From positions 1,387,427 to 1,451,426 of the forward strand of contig JALPQD010000514.1 in the NCBI GenBank assembly GCA_023101885.1: 64,000 nucleotides of DNA, in the 5' to 3' direction. Each line of letters opens with the position of its first letter. The first letter of the stretch is position 1. Below, one piece after another: positions 12,283 to 22,745 of this stretch. The position numbers were made by a program, and so were the translations under genes. The notes under the pieces were generated by a model that saw only the letters and a list, made by a program, of their open reading frames with translations, searched no databases and was not told where the DNA came from. The DNA is from Typhlomys cinereus. Taxonomy: Eukaryota; Chordata; Mammalia; Rodentia; Platacanthomyidae.

Positions 12283-12329
<47 letters not shown>

Positions 12330-12330
12330 G
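12223..12330. repeat. Compound (GGAT)n-(GATA)n microsatellite
   Basis: Follows directly on the (CA)n tail of the SINE. GGAT units fill about 12230-12270, then imperfect GATA with two GACG/GACA interruptions, then pure GATA to 12330. Reverse-strand open frames of 111 and 141 codons here are only translations of the repeat. Confidence 0.95.
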
Positions 12331-13359
12331 CAAAACATAAATAAAAAAATGGCCTCTGGCTTCAGAATGTTATTTCCAGATTTGGCACTTAAGAACTGAC
12401 TCTCAGTTTGTGTATTGTCTGTATTTTTTTCTCTTTGAATTTGAAAGTCTATGACTAAGAATAATGAAGACAAGACATTTCTTTAAATATCCAGCTCTTT
12501 GGAAGGGGAGTTCAAAACCATCTCAGGAACACTCTTCTGGAATGTAATGGGGTTTGCTGGTTTTCACTTCGGTTATTTTAGGCAGTCATTAAGCAATTGT
12601 TAGTCAGCTTAGTAAGTTTACATAAGACTACATATTTTGAGACTTTAAATGCCACAGGAGATGTTCCAATGTAAACGGGCGAATAGACTTGGGGCTTCAA
12701 AGGGAAGCACCCAGCACCAGCCCTCATTCCAGTCGAGCAAAGGCCCACAAATACAAGCTTGACTGTCTCCAGCTGTTAAAGAGGTTTTGGGATGATCAAT
12801 ATTGTCGTGTTACCACACGGGGCCAGGAAGGCCAGATCTCTGGTTCAAGTTCAGAGTGTGGGACAAGCAGGGAGAGTTAGAGTCGCTCTGTGTTGTGGTT
12901 ACAGACGGTGACCCAGCTATTGGGGTGTATCTCATAAATGAATTCAAGTCATTGAAAGAGTGTGAGTTATAAGCTGCTGGCTCTTGGCCAGAGGGATGGT
13001 CATCGTCAGTTCTCAGGCAGGAGAGCCAAGCCCGTAATCTACTTGGACTGTCAGTGTCTGATGGGCTGAAGCAACCCTTACTAAATGTGACACCTGCCTT
13101 TGGTGAGAAGCTGGGGCGCTCACCCCATCAGCATGACAGCTGACTCTGAGACATTGGCCAGTCTCCCCTCAAGCTGCTGCTCAAGTACAATGCAGGAGCC
13201 AAAGCTACCATTGCTCACTGGGGAAAGCAGGTGAATCTCCTTGATGCCCTTTGGTATAGACACAGCATCTTTGCTCCTTGGTCGGTCTATAAACTGCATC
13301 CATGTTTTTAAAAAACAAGCTTTAATCTGGACTTCTAAGAATGCTTTTTAAAACAATAT
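12331..13359. other. No recognised feature; exon-like composition at 12680-13260
   Basis: The interval 12680-13260 is more G/C-balanced than its surroundings and has a gene-like texture, but all frames are broken by stops and I recognise no protein. It could be a decayed processed pseudogene or simply unique DNA. I do not call it. Confidence 0.35.
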
Positions 13360-13553
13360 TTAACCTGAGAGTGGGGGGGAGGGGAGAAAGAGAGAGAGAA
13401 GTATGCGCATATATGTCATGGCCTGTGGGTGGTGGTTAGAAGACAACTTTAGGAAGTCAGCTCTCCCTTAGCGTGTGGGCTTCTGGGAGTTGATCTCAGA
13501 TTGCCAGGTTTCTGAGCTAGCACTTCACAAACTGAACTATCTCACTGGCCCAT
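13360..13553 (-). repeat. tRNA-derived SINE (GA-tailed, B2/B4-like)
   Basis: The inverted tail gagagtgggggggaggggag and gaaagagagagagaag come first. The inverted box B, gggagttgatctcag, lies near 13485. The element ends in the inverted head ctgaactatctcactggccc. Same arrangement as at 3820 and 46105. Confidence 0.62.
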
Positions 13554-13585
13554 GAAATTGCCTTTTAAAAACTTGTTTGTTTTAG

Positions 13586-13768
13586 GCGGGTGAAGTGATT
13601 CAGCAGGTAAAAACACCTGCACATGAACTTAGCAAGCTGAGTTCAGTTCCCAGAACCCATGTGGTGGAAGGAGAGAACCATTTTCTTCTGAGACCTCCTC
13701 ACACATGCGTGGAATGCATGCACCTGGTCTCTCCCTCTGCCTTCATCAAATTAATAAATAAAACAAAG
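13586..13768 (+). repeat. tRNA-derived SINE (B2/B4-like)
   Basis: Head gcgggtgaagtgattcagca, box-B-like gagttcagttcccagaaccc, then catgtggtggaaggagag and a 3' end of aattaataaataaaaca. It lies 30 bp from an inverted SINE of related type, so the two could form an inverted pair. Confidence 0.65.
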
Positions 13769-13814
13769 TTGAAAACTTATTTTTAGCCCCTCTTACAATA
13801 GGAACACTAGAAAC

Positions 13815-13995
13815 GGCTAGACACTTGCTATGTCCAGCCTTTGCTTGCACATCTCATGTCATTGGATCCTCAGAATCAACCAATCCACAGATCATTCATT
13901 ACCAGTGTTATGACCATCCCTGTTGTATGTGACAAATAGATACTTAGTAAACAACTTCTAATCACATAATTTGTAAACTGGGATTTGGGCCCAGG
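13815..13995 (+). repeat. MIR element
   Basis: Matches the MIR layout: gacacttgctatgtccagcc, catctcatgtcattggatcc, cctcagaatcaacc, then tagatacttagtaaacaact, cacataatttgtaaactggg and atttgggcccagg. MIR is an ancient tRNA-derived SINE common to mammals. About 180 bp of it is readable. Confidence 0.72.
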
Positions 13996-14212
13996 ATGTG
14001 GTCTCGGAGTTTACTTTCACTTCTGGACCAAGAGAATCACACAACAGGATGCTCGGGAAAGCTCCTCTGGGTGGCTTACTAAAGCACACGTTCCCTATTG
14101 ATGACAGAACACCACCTCTGTTCTTTAGAGCCATTTCTGTGAATGGTTTGCTTTTGTATGTGCTCCCAGGTCTAAAAATTCATTCAGGAAGAGCTTTAGC
14201 ACAGTGTCTTTT

Positions 14213-14371
14213 TTTTGCAAATTTTATTATTATTATTATTTATTCAACTGTGTGCATGTGCGTGTGTGCATCTGTGTGTGTGTGTGTGTAGAACCGTGGG
14301 ATCTGGGATCCGAACTCAGGACCTTCCGCCTGCAAGGCGGAGGCTTAACCCCTGAGCCACCTCTCCAGCCC
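14213..14371 (-). repeat. Young B2-like SINE, 5' part, with perfect target duplication
   Basis: Inverted copy ending ctgagccacctctccagccc. It carries the inverted box B and cttccgcctgcaaggcggag, and has a T-rich/(TG)n tail at 14221-14290. The 16-bp duplication tagcacagtgtctttt is perfect at 14197-14212 and 14372-14387. The unmutated duplication suggests a recent insertion. The middle of the usual body is missing. Confidence 0.85.
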
Positions 14372-14549
14372 TAGCACAGTGTCTTTTAAACAGGTAGACC
14401 TACAAGATCAATTTCCCTCCTTTCTCATGTTTTTTCTTCTAGTAAACTGTTTTTTGAGTCTATTATATCTTAATTTTTTCTTACTTTCTCTTTGTACAAC
14501 CCCCTTCTTTCTCTCTCTCCTCCCTGGCTTCCTCCCCCTCGTGTGGGGT

Positions 14550-14885
14550 GTGCGTGTGCGTGTGTGTGTGTGTTTGCATGCATGCATGCACACCCAAGTG
14601 TATATACTCATACATGAATACATAAAGGCCAGAGGTTGATGTCAGGTGTCTTCTTTGATCACTCTACACCTTATTTGGGGGGCAGGGTCTCTCCTGGATC
14701 CTGGTACTCACTGCTTCAGCCTGGCACCAAAGCTTCTGGGATCCTCCTGCTGTTGCCTACTCCTCAGTGTTGGGATTACAGATGTGTGCTGCTGATCATA
14801 GCTTCTACATGAGTGCTGGGGATCCAAACTCAAGTCCTTGTGCTTGTGCAGCAGGTCCTTAACCCACTGAGCCGTCTCCCTGGCT
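14550..14885 (-). repeat. B4/RSINE1-type SINE
   Basis: Begins with (TG)n and gcatgcatgcatgcacac. It continues ggccagaggttgatgtcagg, tgtcttctttgatcactcta and gcagggtctctcctgg. Then come gtgttgggattacagatgtg and the inverted head aacccactgagccgtctccc. It is the best-preserved B4 copy in the window. Confidence 0.85.
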
Positions 14886-15834
14886 ATCTCCCTGATCTAT
14901 TGTGGTTATTTTTAAGTTAAGATGTTCTGTTTTTTTCCTACTCCTCCCCCTTCTCTCTCCCTTTCCCCCTTCCTTTGTTGTTTCTCTTCCTCTCTCTTTC
15001 CTCTTGGCTCATCTTCATCCCACAGGACATCCATTGTGCCACAGCCTCCTGGCCACTGGAGCACATGACCTTTGCTGAGAGCTTTCAGACTGGAGCTCTG
15101 CACTGACAGGACTGTGACCCTCTTGCTCTTCCAACATGAGCCTTCGCACCTGGCTTATAAGACTACTCAGTAATGTTTACTGAATGAGCAAATCCCTTCC
15201 CTTCCCGAATTCCCTCTTTCTCTCTCTGTGCTCTTAATCCCCTCCAGACACCCATGCTTATTTCATGCCTAAGGTATATTAGCTAGAATGTTTCTGCCTG
15301 CATGTAAGAGAATAGACAGCTCAGTCTGGCTTAAGCAACAGCTTTATTGGCTGGACAGAATTGTAAGTCCAGAGATGAAGCAGACCTTAAGATGGGTTCC
15401 TGCCAAATGCTCCAGCAGCCTTGCTTGTGATTCTCCTGGAACAATCTTCCTTTGGCCAGTGGGAGTCCAGCAACTCAAATTCGGCCACAGTAACACCCAA
15501 CGTGAATCTTACGAGGATGCTCTTCCTAGAAGTTTCTAAGAAGCTCCTCTTTGTATTTCATTGGCATGAGTTAGATCATGAAGCTCTGTACTATAACCAT
15601 TCTCAAGGGCAGAGGAGTAACTTCTTTTTGTCTGGAGAGGTGAAACTATATATGTTCCAGGCAAGTGACATGGAAGTGGAGTTTCTCTAAGACATGAAAA
15701 TACAGTCAGATTAGCTTTGCCTGGAATATCTATCCTCTTAATGGAGTTTGTTGGGAAGCTTGAATAAAATTGAGAAGTTTGAGCTGGGGAGATAACTAAG
15801 AACTCACTTTAAAAAGGTTGGGTTGAGTATTTTC
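14886..15834. other. No recognised feature; C/T-rich stretch at 14935-15005
   Basis: A short pyrimidine-rich stretch at 14935-15005 is followed by unique-looking sequence. The frames at 15288-15690 are short and overlapping, with no motif. At 15805-15840 a phrase ending agagtaactgaaac could be the tip of an LTR. Confidence 0.4.
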
Positions 15835-16205
15835 TCACAGCAGCAGAAGAGTAACTGAAACACAGACTGTTATGGGGACAGCACATGGTCCATGGTCGAA
15901 CAAAGCTTCTCGCCTTGTGGTAAATGGGAAGCAAAGAGATGAGGCCAAGGGTCCAGAGACAGGATCTGATTCCCAGGTCCCAGGATCCACTCTCTCCATC
16001 TATACACTACCCCTTAAGTTTCCTTCCCTTGCCAAAATTTCATCACACTATGGGCTCATCTGTGGATTAGTCCATTGATGAGATCAGAGCTGCCATTATC
16101 TATCTTTGAAGAGGCGCCAGCTCTGAACATTCCTGCATTAAGGGCTGAGTCTTCAGTACACAAGCCTTTGAAAGGGGCTTAATTTCAGATGCAAACCTTA
16201 ATGAA
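15835..16205 (-). repeat. Possible antisense MaLR-type LTR
   Basis: Phrases such as ggctgagtcttcagtaca, acaagcctttgaaagggg and gatgcaaaccttaatg resemble the inverse of the U3 part of rodent MaLR LTRs. The borders are not visible and the match is weak. Confidence 0.3.
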
Positions 16206-16878
16206 TAAGGCTGATAAGGTTAACTATTGGTGAGAAAAACAGAAACGTAAACATCTTGAATGTTAGAATGGTGGGGGAAGGTTTTCTGACTAAAAGGCTG
16301 CATAGAGTTCCCCAGGTTTAAATAGATGCAGTGGGCAAGATTCAGAAACAGGACATCTTGTTTGGTATCCTTTGTGGGAAGAAAGCTACTTGAGCATTGT
16401 TGACTGAACTGAGGTAGAGTGACCAAAGCTAGAATTTGGGTGACCCTGCATTTTATAGGCTATTACAGAAGTTGAATTTTATTTTATGTTAGAAGGACTT
16501 TGATCAAGGCAGTTAACTGACTTGATTGACATTTTAAGAGAATCACTTTGTCTTCCCCCTTTGTAATGGAGGCAGTCCAGAGAAAAGGTCATGGTTCTAG
16601 CGCAAGTGGGCAGGATGATGGCTTGGTCTAGAATGTTGTTGTAGTAGTTGGAATCTATGCACACTGGAAAGCAGAAACCATAGAATCTACTGGTTTGTTT
16701 CTTGCAAAATGAGATGCCCATGTGGGTATCATTGTGAGAAAAAGAATAAATAAATGAAGACACTAGTGGTCTTTCTGACAGAGTATTCAATGTAATTTGT
16801 GAGCCAAGTAGGTGTCTTCAAACAGGAAATATTTAAAAATATTGCTACTAAAAATGCTTAAAGTTCCAAAATAATAAA
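16206..16878. other. No recognised feature
   Basis: Unique-looking. The frames at 16220-16790 on the minus strand are motif-free. Confidence 0.4.
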
Positions 16879-16953
16879 GGTTGTTAGGTATAACTCAGCA
16901 GCACGCTACTTGCCTAGCATGCCAAAGGCCCTAAGTTCAATCCTTAGCAATGC

Positions 16954-16995
<42 letters not shown>
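16879..16995 (+). repeat. ID-type SINE with (GA)n tail
   Basis: The tRNA-like unit runs ggttgttaggtataactcag, then gctacttgcctagcatgc and a box-B-like aagttcaatccttagcaa. It is followed directly by (GA)n at 16955-16995. About 75 bp long, as expected for ID. The usual leading 'ggggctgggg' is lost or diverged. Confidence 0.75.
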
Positions 16996-16997
<2 letters not shown>

Positions 16998-17223
16998 TCA
17001 AATACTAAATTAACAAATGATAAGGTACTAAAGTCAGAAGCTACTGATACTAATTCATTTGCATTTGTGTCATTATGTTTGATCTTCTAAAAATCTCTAT
17101 AATTCAGACAGCTTTTGTTGGACCTTAAATTGATGATACTTAAAAAATTTTACCCATGTTGAAAACACATTTCAGAAATCATAAATTGAGTAAGCTTTGA
17201 TTTTTTTACCCTGCATGCTGATT
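16996..17223. other. No recognised feature
   Basis: A/T-rich sequence without repeats or coding signal. Confidence 0.4.
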
Positions 17224-17293
17224 CTCACTATTATAGCTCATATTATAGTTCTCATATTATAGTTCATGTATTATATTCTCATATTCTAGTTCA
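17224..17293. repeat. A/T-rich short tandem array, unit 13-14 bp
   Basis: About five imperfect copies of ctcatattatagtt in a row. The last unit has ctcatattctagtt, and one copy is shortened to catgtattatatt. Confidence 0.8.
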
Positions 17294-18103
17294 TGGTTCA
17301 ATATTTGGAAAAGTGTCTGACTTGTTTGAAATTTGAATATGTCCCATTTCCATTGATAAAAGGAAGAGAAACTTCTTTTGAAATAATTTTAAAAAGTAAG
17401 TAAGCAAAGTAATAAAAATTAGAAATCTGAGCAAAGATAAACCCTTGTTTTTATGTTGGGACTATTTTCAGTTTTGTTTAATGGCTTATTTTTTTCTCTG
17501 TTCAGGGCATTGGTTCATTTTTTAATAAAATGTGAACCACCTAATAAAATGATGCCTATCAAATAGAAGACAATGGTATTCTTATTTCTGATTTTAAAAA
17601 AGCTACATCAAACTTTACTGAATTCAGTATTTTTTATAATTATTTCTAGTTTTTTCAGGGGGCAATTTTTGGTTGTTTCTGATATAGGCATAGTTTAAGA
17701 GTGATGAGTAACTTGCATTTAGAAATTTTGCAGTACCCCCATGTCTTAGGAAAACTCTTATCTCAACACCTTGTAGAAACAACAGAGTTTTGTATAACAT
17801 TCTTTTTTTATTAAAACCCAACTTCTTGAGATACATGCTAACTTTATACAATGGACAGACAAGTTTGTGTCTATAGCATAATGGAGCCAATTAGTCTTAA
17901 AATGGAACCAATGATAATCCATGTAAATCAAAGGGATAAATATTGTTCAGTGTCCCATCGGAAGAGTTATTTGTTTTCTTACTATTTAAAACTACTCATA
18001 ATAGTTTGTCTGTTTTTCCCTATCCATTCTTTTCTCTCATGGAAATGCATTGAGCACCATCATGTTCCATTCACTATGTTGACTGCTTAATTAGAACTTT
18101 CAA
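17294..18103. other. No recognised feature
   Basis: A/T-rich unique-looking sequence. The reverse frame at 17624-17890 (88 codons) has no domain. Confidence 0.4.
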
Positions 18104-18307
18104 GAGGGCCTGTGAGATGATTTAGTGGGTAAAGGCACCTGCACACAAACTCTGAAGACCTGAGTTTGAATCCAGGGGTCCATATGGGGGAAGGAGAAAA
18201 GCGCATTCCAGAAGTTGTGTTCTGACCTTCACATGTGTGTTGTGGTATGTGAATGTCCATCATTTCTCTCTCTTTCTCTCTATCTCTGTCTCTCTCTTTC
18301 TCTCTCA
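18104..18307 (+). repeat. tRNA-derived SINE with (CT)n tail
   Basis: Head gggcctgtgagatgatttag, box-B-like gagtttgaatccaggggtcc, then catatgggggaagg and gttctgaccttcacatg. It ends in C/T-rich repeats at 18263-18306. Related to the copies at 5785 and 13586. Confidence 0.68.
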
Positions 18308-18929
18308 AAAATATTTTTGAAAGAAATTTTCAGTGAATAATGCTATTAGATTTTTCATCTGCTTGCCTTAGTTACAGGGTCCAGTATTATTCTATTATTA
18401 GCCATGGGCAGATGAAACCCAACCACAGAATAGGTAGAATTGTCAGGATGTCTTTTTCTGTCTTTACATCTTTGATTTCTCAGCATTTCTTAAACTAGTG
18501 ATAAAATCTTGTAATACGCAGCAGAAGAGACAGTGATTAAAATGCTAATTTTAGTCGGAAGGCTTTTTCAACCACGTTTTGCCATTCAGGGTTAGTAGCT
18601 GGTTTCCTATTTTGGTAGTGGTAGCTGGTGGCTTCATACCTCTGAAATAGAGGGCAGAACTCAACTTGGTTGGATGAAGGAAGCTAGTAAAAAATGACTG
18701 GCAACACAGAGAGGTAAACTTGGAAGGCGTCATAAATTGGCCTGGCTTCATAAGCACATCAACTTACCGTTGGGTGGGATCAAAGAGCAACTATTTTGTT
18801 TGGGGTGGAAGATAAGTTTCCTCCTTGTCAATAGATCTAATTTCTGTTTTTTTTTTTCCTGTACTCATAGGCTATATTAGTCTCTTCCACCTCACAAACA
18901 GAAGTGATGGTGTGTATGTGGAGCTTTGA
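18308..18929. other. No recognised feature
   Basis: Unique-looking sequence including a poly-T run near 18848. Nothing else supported. Confidence 0.4.
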
Positions 18930-19140
18930 GAGTCAGACTTGAATCTTAAATGCCTTCATCACCACTTTGTTTCCACTCCTTCAAACCTTTATTTCCTCAT
19001 CTATAAAGCGAGGCAACATTGTACTGCAGTATGCTGTACTATACTGTGCTGTTATGAACTATACTGTGCAAGCTGTTAGGACACAGAGTGAGAATTAGTT
19101 AGTGCTGGGAACAGAGTAATTGCTCCATAAAAGGCAGCCA
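18930..19140 (-). repeat. MIR element with internal tandem expansion
   Basis: Inverse MIR phrases include tttatttcctcatctataaa, gcgaggcaac, and at the far end agttagtgctgggaacagag. Between them, 19019-19070 has an imperfect repeat of 'tgctgtactatactg' and 'tgaactatactg' absent from MIR, which looks like a local expansion. Confidence 0.62.
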
Positions 19141-19825
19141 AGTAGAATGGATTGTGAAGGTTGTACCAGTGTCCATACTTCCAGAATCCCTCTCAGGTTC
19201 TATTTTGGGATGTTTATCTGTTCTATGTCATGCCGGTACAGTGACTTCCATCTGCAGTGTTGTAGCTTCTAGAAATAGCAAGTCCTTTGCCCTGGCTGTC
19301 TTTGTTTCAGGAGGTCCTGCCTTTGTAATCTACAATGTTTTTACACTGAAGCACCTTTGTGTGAGATCTGAACTGGCTCTGTGAAACTGAGTGGCATCAA
19401 GACATTCCTGGTTTTTTTTGGAAAACACTAGATCAAAGTTTTCTTTAGATGGTTCTGCTCGGGAATCCTGACTGAGTTGTTGCTGACCATCCTGGTTGAT
19501 GTTCGGTGCTTCTGCCACTCACCGTTGGAAGGTGCCACTCTCCACAGTGCCACGGCAGGCTTCAGCAGCGGCAGCAGAGGTTCATGACCTCAAAGGAGAT
19601 AAGAGAAGATGTGTCACAGAGCCTACACTGTGATTCTCAGGGAGAGCTGCTTCCTTCTGTGCCCGTGCAGTCAGCTGGAAGCAGGCATAGCAGAGGAAAC
19701 ACTTGGAGGATAGAAATTGTAACTGGTATCAGAGAGGAGGTGCATTGCAGCAAGCTGGATCAGAAGCATGGCATCCTCACGCAATCAGATTGGAGGGAGC
19801 ATATGAAGTGTGACTTTTGACCAAA
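19141..19825. other. No recognised feature
   Basis: Fairly G/C-balanced unique-looking sequence. The frame at 19506-19820 (104 codons) ends without any known domain, and I see no splice-site pair that would make it an exon. Confidence 0.4.
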
Positions 19826-19940
19826 ATAGGTTTGTTAGTTCAGCCGGTAAGGTGCCTGCTCAGAAATCTGGCAACTCGAGTTTGATCCCTCAAAACCCAC
19901 GTGTAGAAGAGAACTAACTTCTGACCCCTATGCCATGACA

Positions 19941-19980
<40 letters not shown>

Positions 19981-19988
19981 TGTGTGTC
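19826..19988 (+). repeat. tRNA-derived SINE head with (TG)n tail
   Basis: Contains gttagttcagccggtaaggt (box A region), gagtttgatccctcaaaacc (box B region) and cttctgacccctatgcc, then (TG)n at 19938-19988 with two interruptions. The (TG)n is opposite to the usual (CA)n tail of the main SINE family. Confidence 0.65.
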
Positions 19989-20204
19989 TAAATGTGGTTC
20001 ATTGCTCTGCATGTCAATTAATCTGTTTTTCTTTGATGATGCTTATAATGTTCTCTTGTCCCATGTGTGCCCTTTGAGTCACCACAAATGAGTTCAGGAA
20101 AATATTCCTTACAGAGAAAACTTGAAGAAAGCTTAAAATGCTTTATTATTTTCCTTCATTGTATCAAGTGCTACTCTCCTACAATGATGAGCTAAATTTC
20201 ACCA

Positions 20205-20475
20205 AAGAAGGGAGAAGATCTCAAAGGCACCACATGTCCCTGAGAGACTGCTGAGTAGTAATGGCAGATAGGGGTAGGAAAGCTGCTTTGATCAATGGTG
20301 TACCCACTAATGTGCATGTCAGTGACTGGCTCATTGGGTCACACATTGAAAAATAAAGGCAAACTAGGAGGGAGATTGGCTGAAAGAAGTTTATAGTGAG
20401 AAAAGAGGGGGTGTGGATCAGATAGTAAGAGGTGAAAAATGTCACAAACTCATTTATTCATGCCAAAGAATAAAA
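20205..20475 (+). repeat. L1 3' UTR fragment (rodent-type)
   Basis: The order ggtgtacccactaatgtgca, gtcagtgactggctcattgg, gtcacacattgaaa, gatcagatagtaagaggtga and caaactcatttattca follows a rodent L1 3' end. The last block recurs near the L1 end at 56245-56285. There is no ORF2 sequence upstream, so this is a 5'-truncated insertion. Confidence 0.65.
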
Positions 20476-21424
20476 ACAATTAACAAAAGTTAATATGAGA
20501 GAATGTAAGTAGCATATATACATGCACATAGATATTCATATGGACATAGGTTTATGCACAAAGAAATTTCAGTTCTTGTAAGTGATCATTGATTACGTTA
20601 GCAGAGATTGCAGAGTGAGCAGCACAGTTACATATATGGTAATGAAGAAGGAGCAAGAAATTTCCCTCCTCTGCTCTTTCCTAGTGACAGCTATTATGAA
20701 AAGCATGTTGTTGGGCTTTAGAAGAAAAAGCACTGAATACACAGAGGCCTGTGGTGTTATAATAACATTTTATAGAATCTGTCTTTTGAAATATAATACA
20801 GTTTTTTCACAACCCGTGCTTCTCTGCTTCTGCCAATTATCCATTGTATTTGTGCTTTATTCATTTGTGCACGGAAGTCTGCGTAGGAAAACAGTCATTT
20901 TTGTAAAGGTTTAGATTTATACGCTTCAACAAAAACAAGCTCATTCAAACAAAAGCAATCAGATTGTGAAATAACAAATAAGAGGGGAAGCTCATTCGTA
21001 TAGAAGGAAAAATATTAAATTTTAACATTGTGTTCAAATGGACAAAGGGACCCACTGCAGACTTGAAATGTGCTCATCTTGTTTCTATTGCTGTGGATGC
21101 AGCCTACAGATGGTCCAGGAGATAGTTGCCATAGAAACCAAACCCTTTTCATCAATCTCTCTCTGTTTGCTATGGTGCGATTGGAGCAGTCACATGCAAA
21201 CTTTTTGGCATAGAGGGTCAGTGATGCTCTTCATGACTGACCTTGCAATGAAGTATGCCAATCATGTATTAGCCAAAAAAGTGTTAACAGGAAAGAAAGC
21301 ATTGCCAGTTAGCACCAGTAAGAGTACACAATAGCAGAACCTAAAGCTGACTGCACGCATGCATGGTGAATCTGTTGATCAGGCTATTCGACGTATTAAT
21401 AAGATCAAAGTTATTTTTAAAGGA
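20476..21424. other. No recognised feature
   Basis: Unique-looking sequence. Frames at 20582-20914 (110 codons) and 21038-21334 (98 codons) begin with ATG but show no domain or conserved composition. Confidence 0.4.
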
Positions 21425-21748
21425 TTTATGTATTTTAGGTGTCTGTGTCTGAGTATGTGCATTGTGCACACAGGTGTGCTTGCCCGTGTGTATGTGAAGT
21501 CTAGAAGAAAGTATCGGGTGGCCTCTTCCATCACTCTCCATCTATTCCTCTGAGGCAGAGTCACTCCTTCAACCCAGGGCTCACATCTTGGCTAGGTTAG
21601 AAGCCAGCAAACTGTAAGCTTGGAACTATCGTTCCAAGCCTTTCGCAGAGATGCCTGAGGGCATACTTGGGTTCTGGGATCCAAATTCTGATTTTCATGA
21701 TTGTCGAACAAGTACTATTAACTACAGAATCATCTCTGCAGGTCCTGT
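21425..21748 (-). repeat. B4/RSINE1-type SINE, diverged
   Basis: Starts gtgtctgtgtctgagtatgt, continues gtgaagtctagaagaaagta, then a B1-like middle with gaggcagagtcactcctt. It closes with gggatccaaattctg and the inverted tRNA head near 21730-21748. More diverged than the copy at 14550. Confidence 0.65.
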
Positions 21749-21779
21749 AATTTTTTAACTGATAAAAGTAGTACAATCT

Positions 21780-21870
21780 AAGGTTGAGGATATGGCTCAG
21801 CAGTTAAAGTGCTTGTCTCTCAAGAAGAGAACTGGAATTTAAATTCCCAGATCCCACAAAAAAAAAAATT
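21780..21870 (+). repeat. B2-like SINE 5' fragment
   Basis: aggttgaggatatggctcag is a tRNA-like head, and aaattcccagatcccacaaa matches the box-B and post-box segment of the main SINE family. An A run follows at once, so only the first 75 bp or so was retained. Confidence 0.6.
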
Positions 21871-22308
21871 CTAGGAGTAAGAAGTAACCATCGGTGTGAT
21901 AGTGGCATGAATGTTACAAAAGTCATCAACTGTTTTCTGATGGGATTTAAAACCTGATTTTAAGCCGGGAACATATGCCTAGTATTATAGACCAGGCCAA
22001 GAACCTGATCCTAGCATGTGGTCAGCATTCAAAACTACCTGTCGAGTGAATGACTACCCATGCCACAGTTTCTGGTCACATGAGTACTTTGCACTCTGAT
22101 TCCTATGATAAATCAATTTAATGAATTAATCTCTATTAATTCATTATTAATCTCGAACCATTTTAGTGCATGAGCAATTTATTGAATACATACTGAATTT
22201 TAAATTATGGTTCTCATGCTTCATTTCAAGCTAGATTCTGTATACTTCATTATAGTTAGATTTGGCTTCTATTCCAAAGCTTCACCTGCTTTTTCATTTT
22301 ATGTATAT
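21871..22308. other. No recognised feature
   Basis: A/T-rich, with short 'attaatctc' duplications around 22120-22155. Nothing else. Confidence 0.4.
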
Positions 22309-22393
22309 TTTCGGTGATGCTGAGGATCAAACCCAGGGTAGGTCTTCTGCAAACTAAGGCAAACATTCCATCAGCCGAGCTGCATCCCCAGCT
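22309..22393 (-). repeat. ID-type SINE
   Basis: Reverse tRNA-like unit: gatgctgaggatcaaaccca, gggtaggtcttctgca, and ccgagctgcatccccagc at the end. Its 85 bp length fits ID. Confidence 0.7.
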
Positions 22394-22614
22394 TTATTTT
22401 TATCCCTTATCTTAAACTCCCATTCGTACTCACTTGTAAATCTCACATCCATTTTAATTTTCCTTTGTTTTATGTTTTCTACATTCTCTAATGTAAATTT
22501 TCATACCATAACTAATGGTGTGCATTAGTTCGCAGCCAGTTTTTCTCTTCAGTGCTTAGGCACTGAATCAGACAGACACAAATGTTGGTGTGTTTTCTTT
22601 GCGTCATTGAGAAG

Positions 22615-22745
22615 GTTAGAGTCACTGTGAGGCTTAGTGTTCTCATTTCTGTAGTAGGGATTATAAAACCTGTGCTTCTTGTATAGTTGTGAGAATTAAA
22701 TGATATCTACAATGTACCTAGCAGTGAACATGTACTTAGGGGTGT
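22615..22745 (-). repeat. MIR element
   Basis: Very clear inverse MIR: ttctcatttctgtagtaggg, gattataaaacctgtgcttc, ttgtgagaattaaatgatat, tgtacctagcagtgaacatg. It corresponds to the 'ctcatctgtaaaatggggat... gaggattaaatgag' core. Confidence 0.8.

Noticed and set aside
12230..12330. CRISPR-like array
   Set aside because: The units are 4 bp without spacers, so this is a microsatellite, and the surrounding repeats show a mammalian genome.
12048..12473. 141-codon reverse frame with YLSIYLSI and HPSIHPSI repeats
   Set aside because: These peptides are direct readings of (GATA)n and (GGAT)n microsatellites and part of a SINE.
19506..19820. 104-codon forward frame as a possible exon
   Set aside because: No recognised domain, no clear splice acceptor and donor pair, and no neighbouring exons.
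20582..20914. 110-codon forward frame
   Set aside because: Anonymous composition, in A/T-rich sequence after an L1 3' end, with no start context or domain that supports coding.
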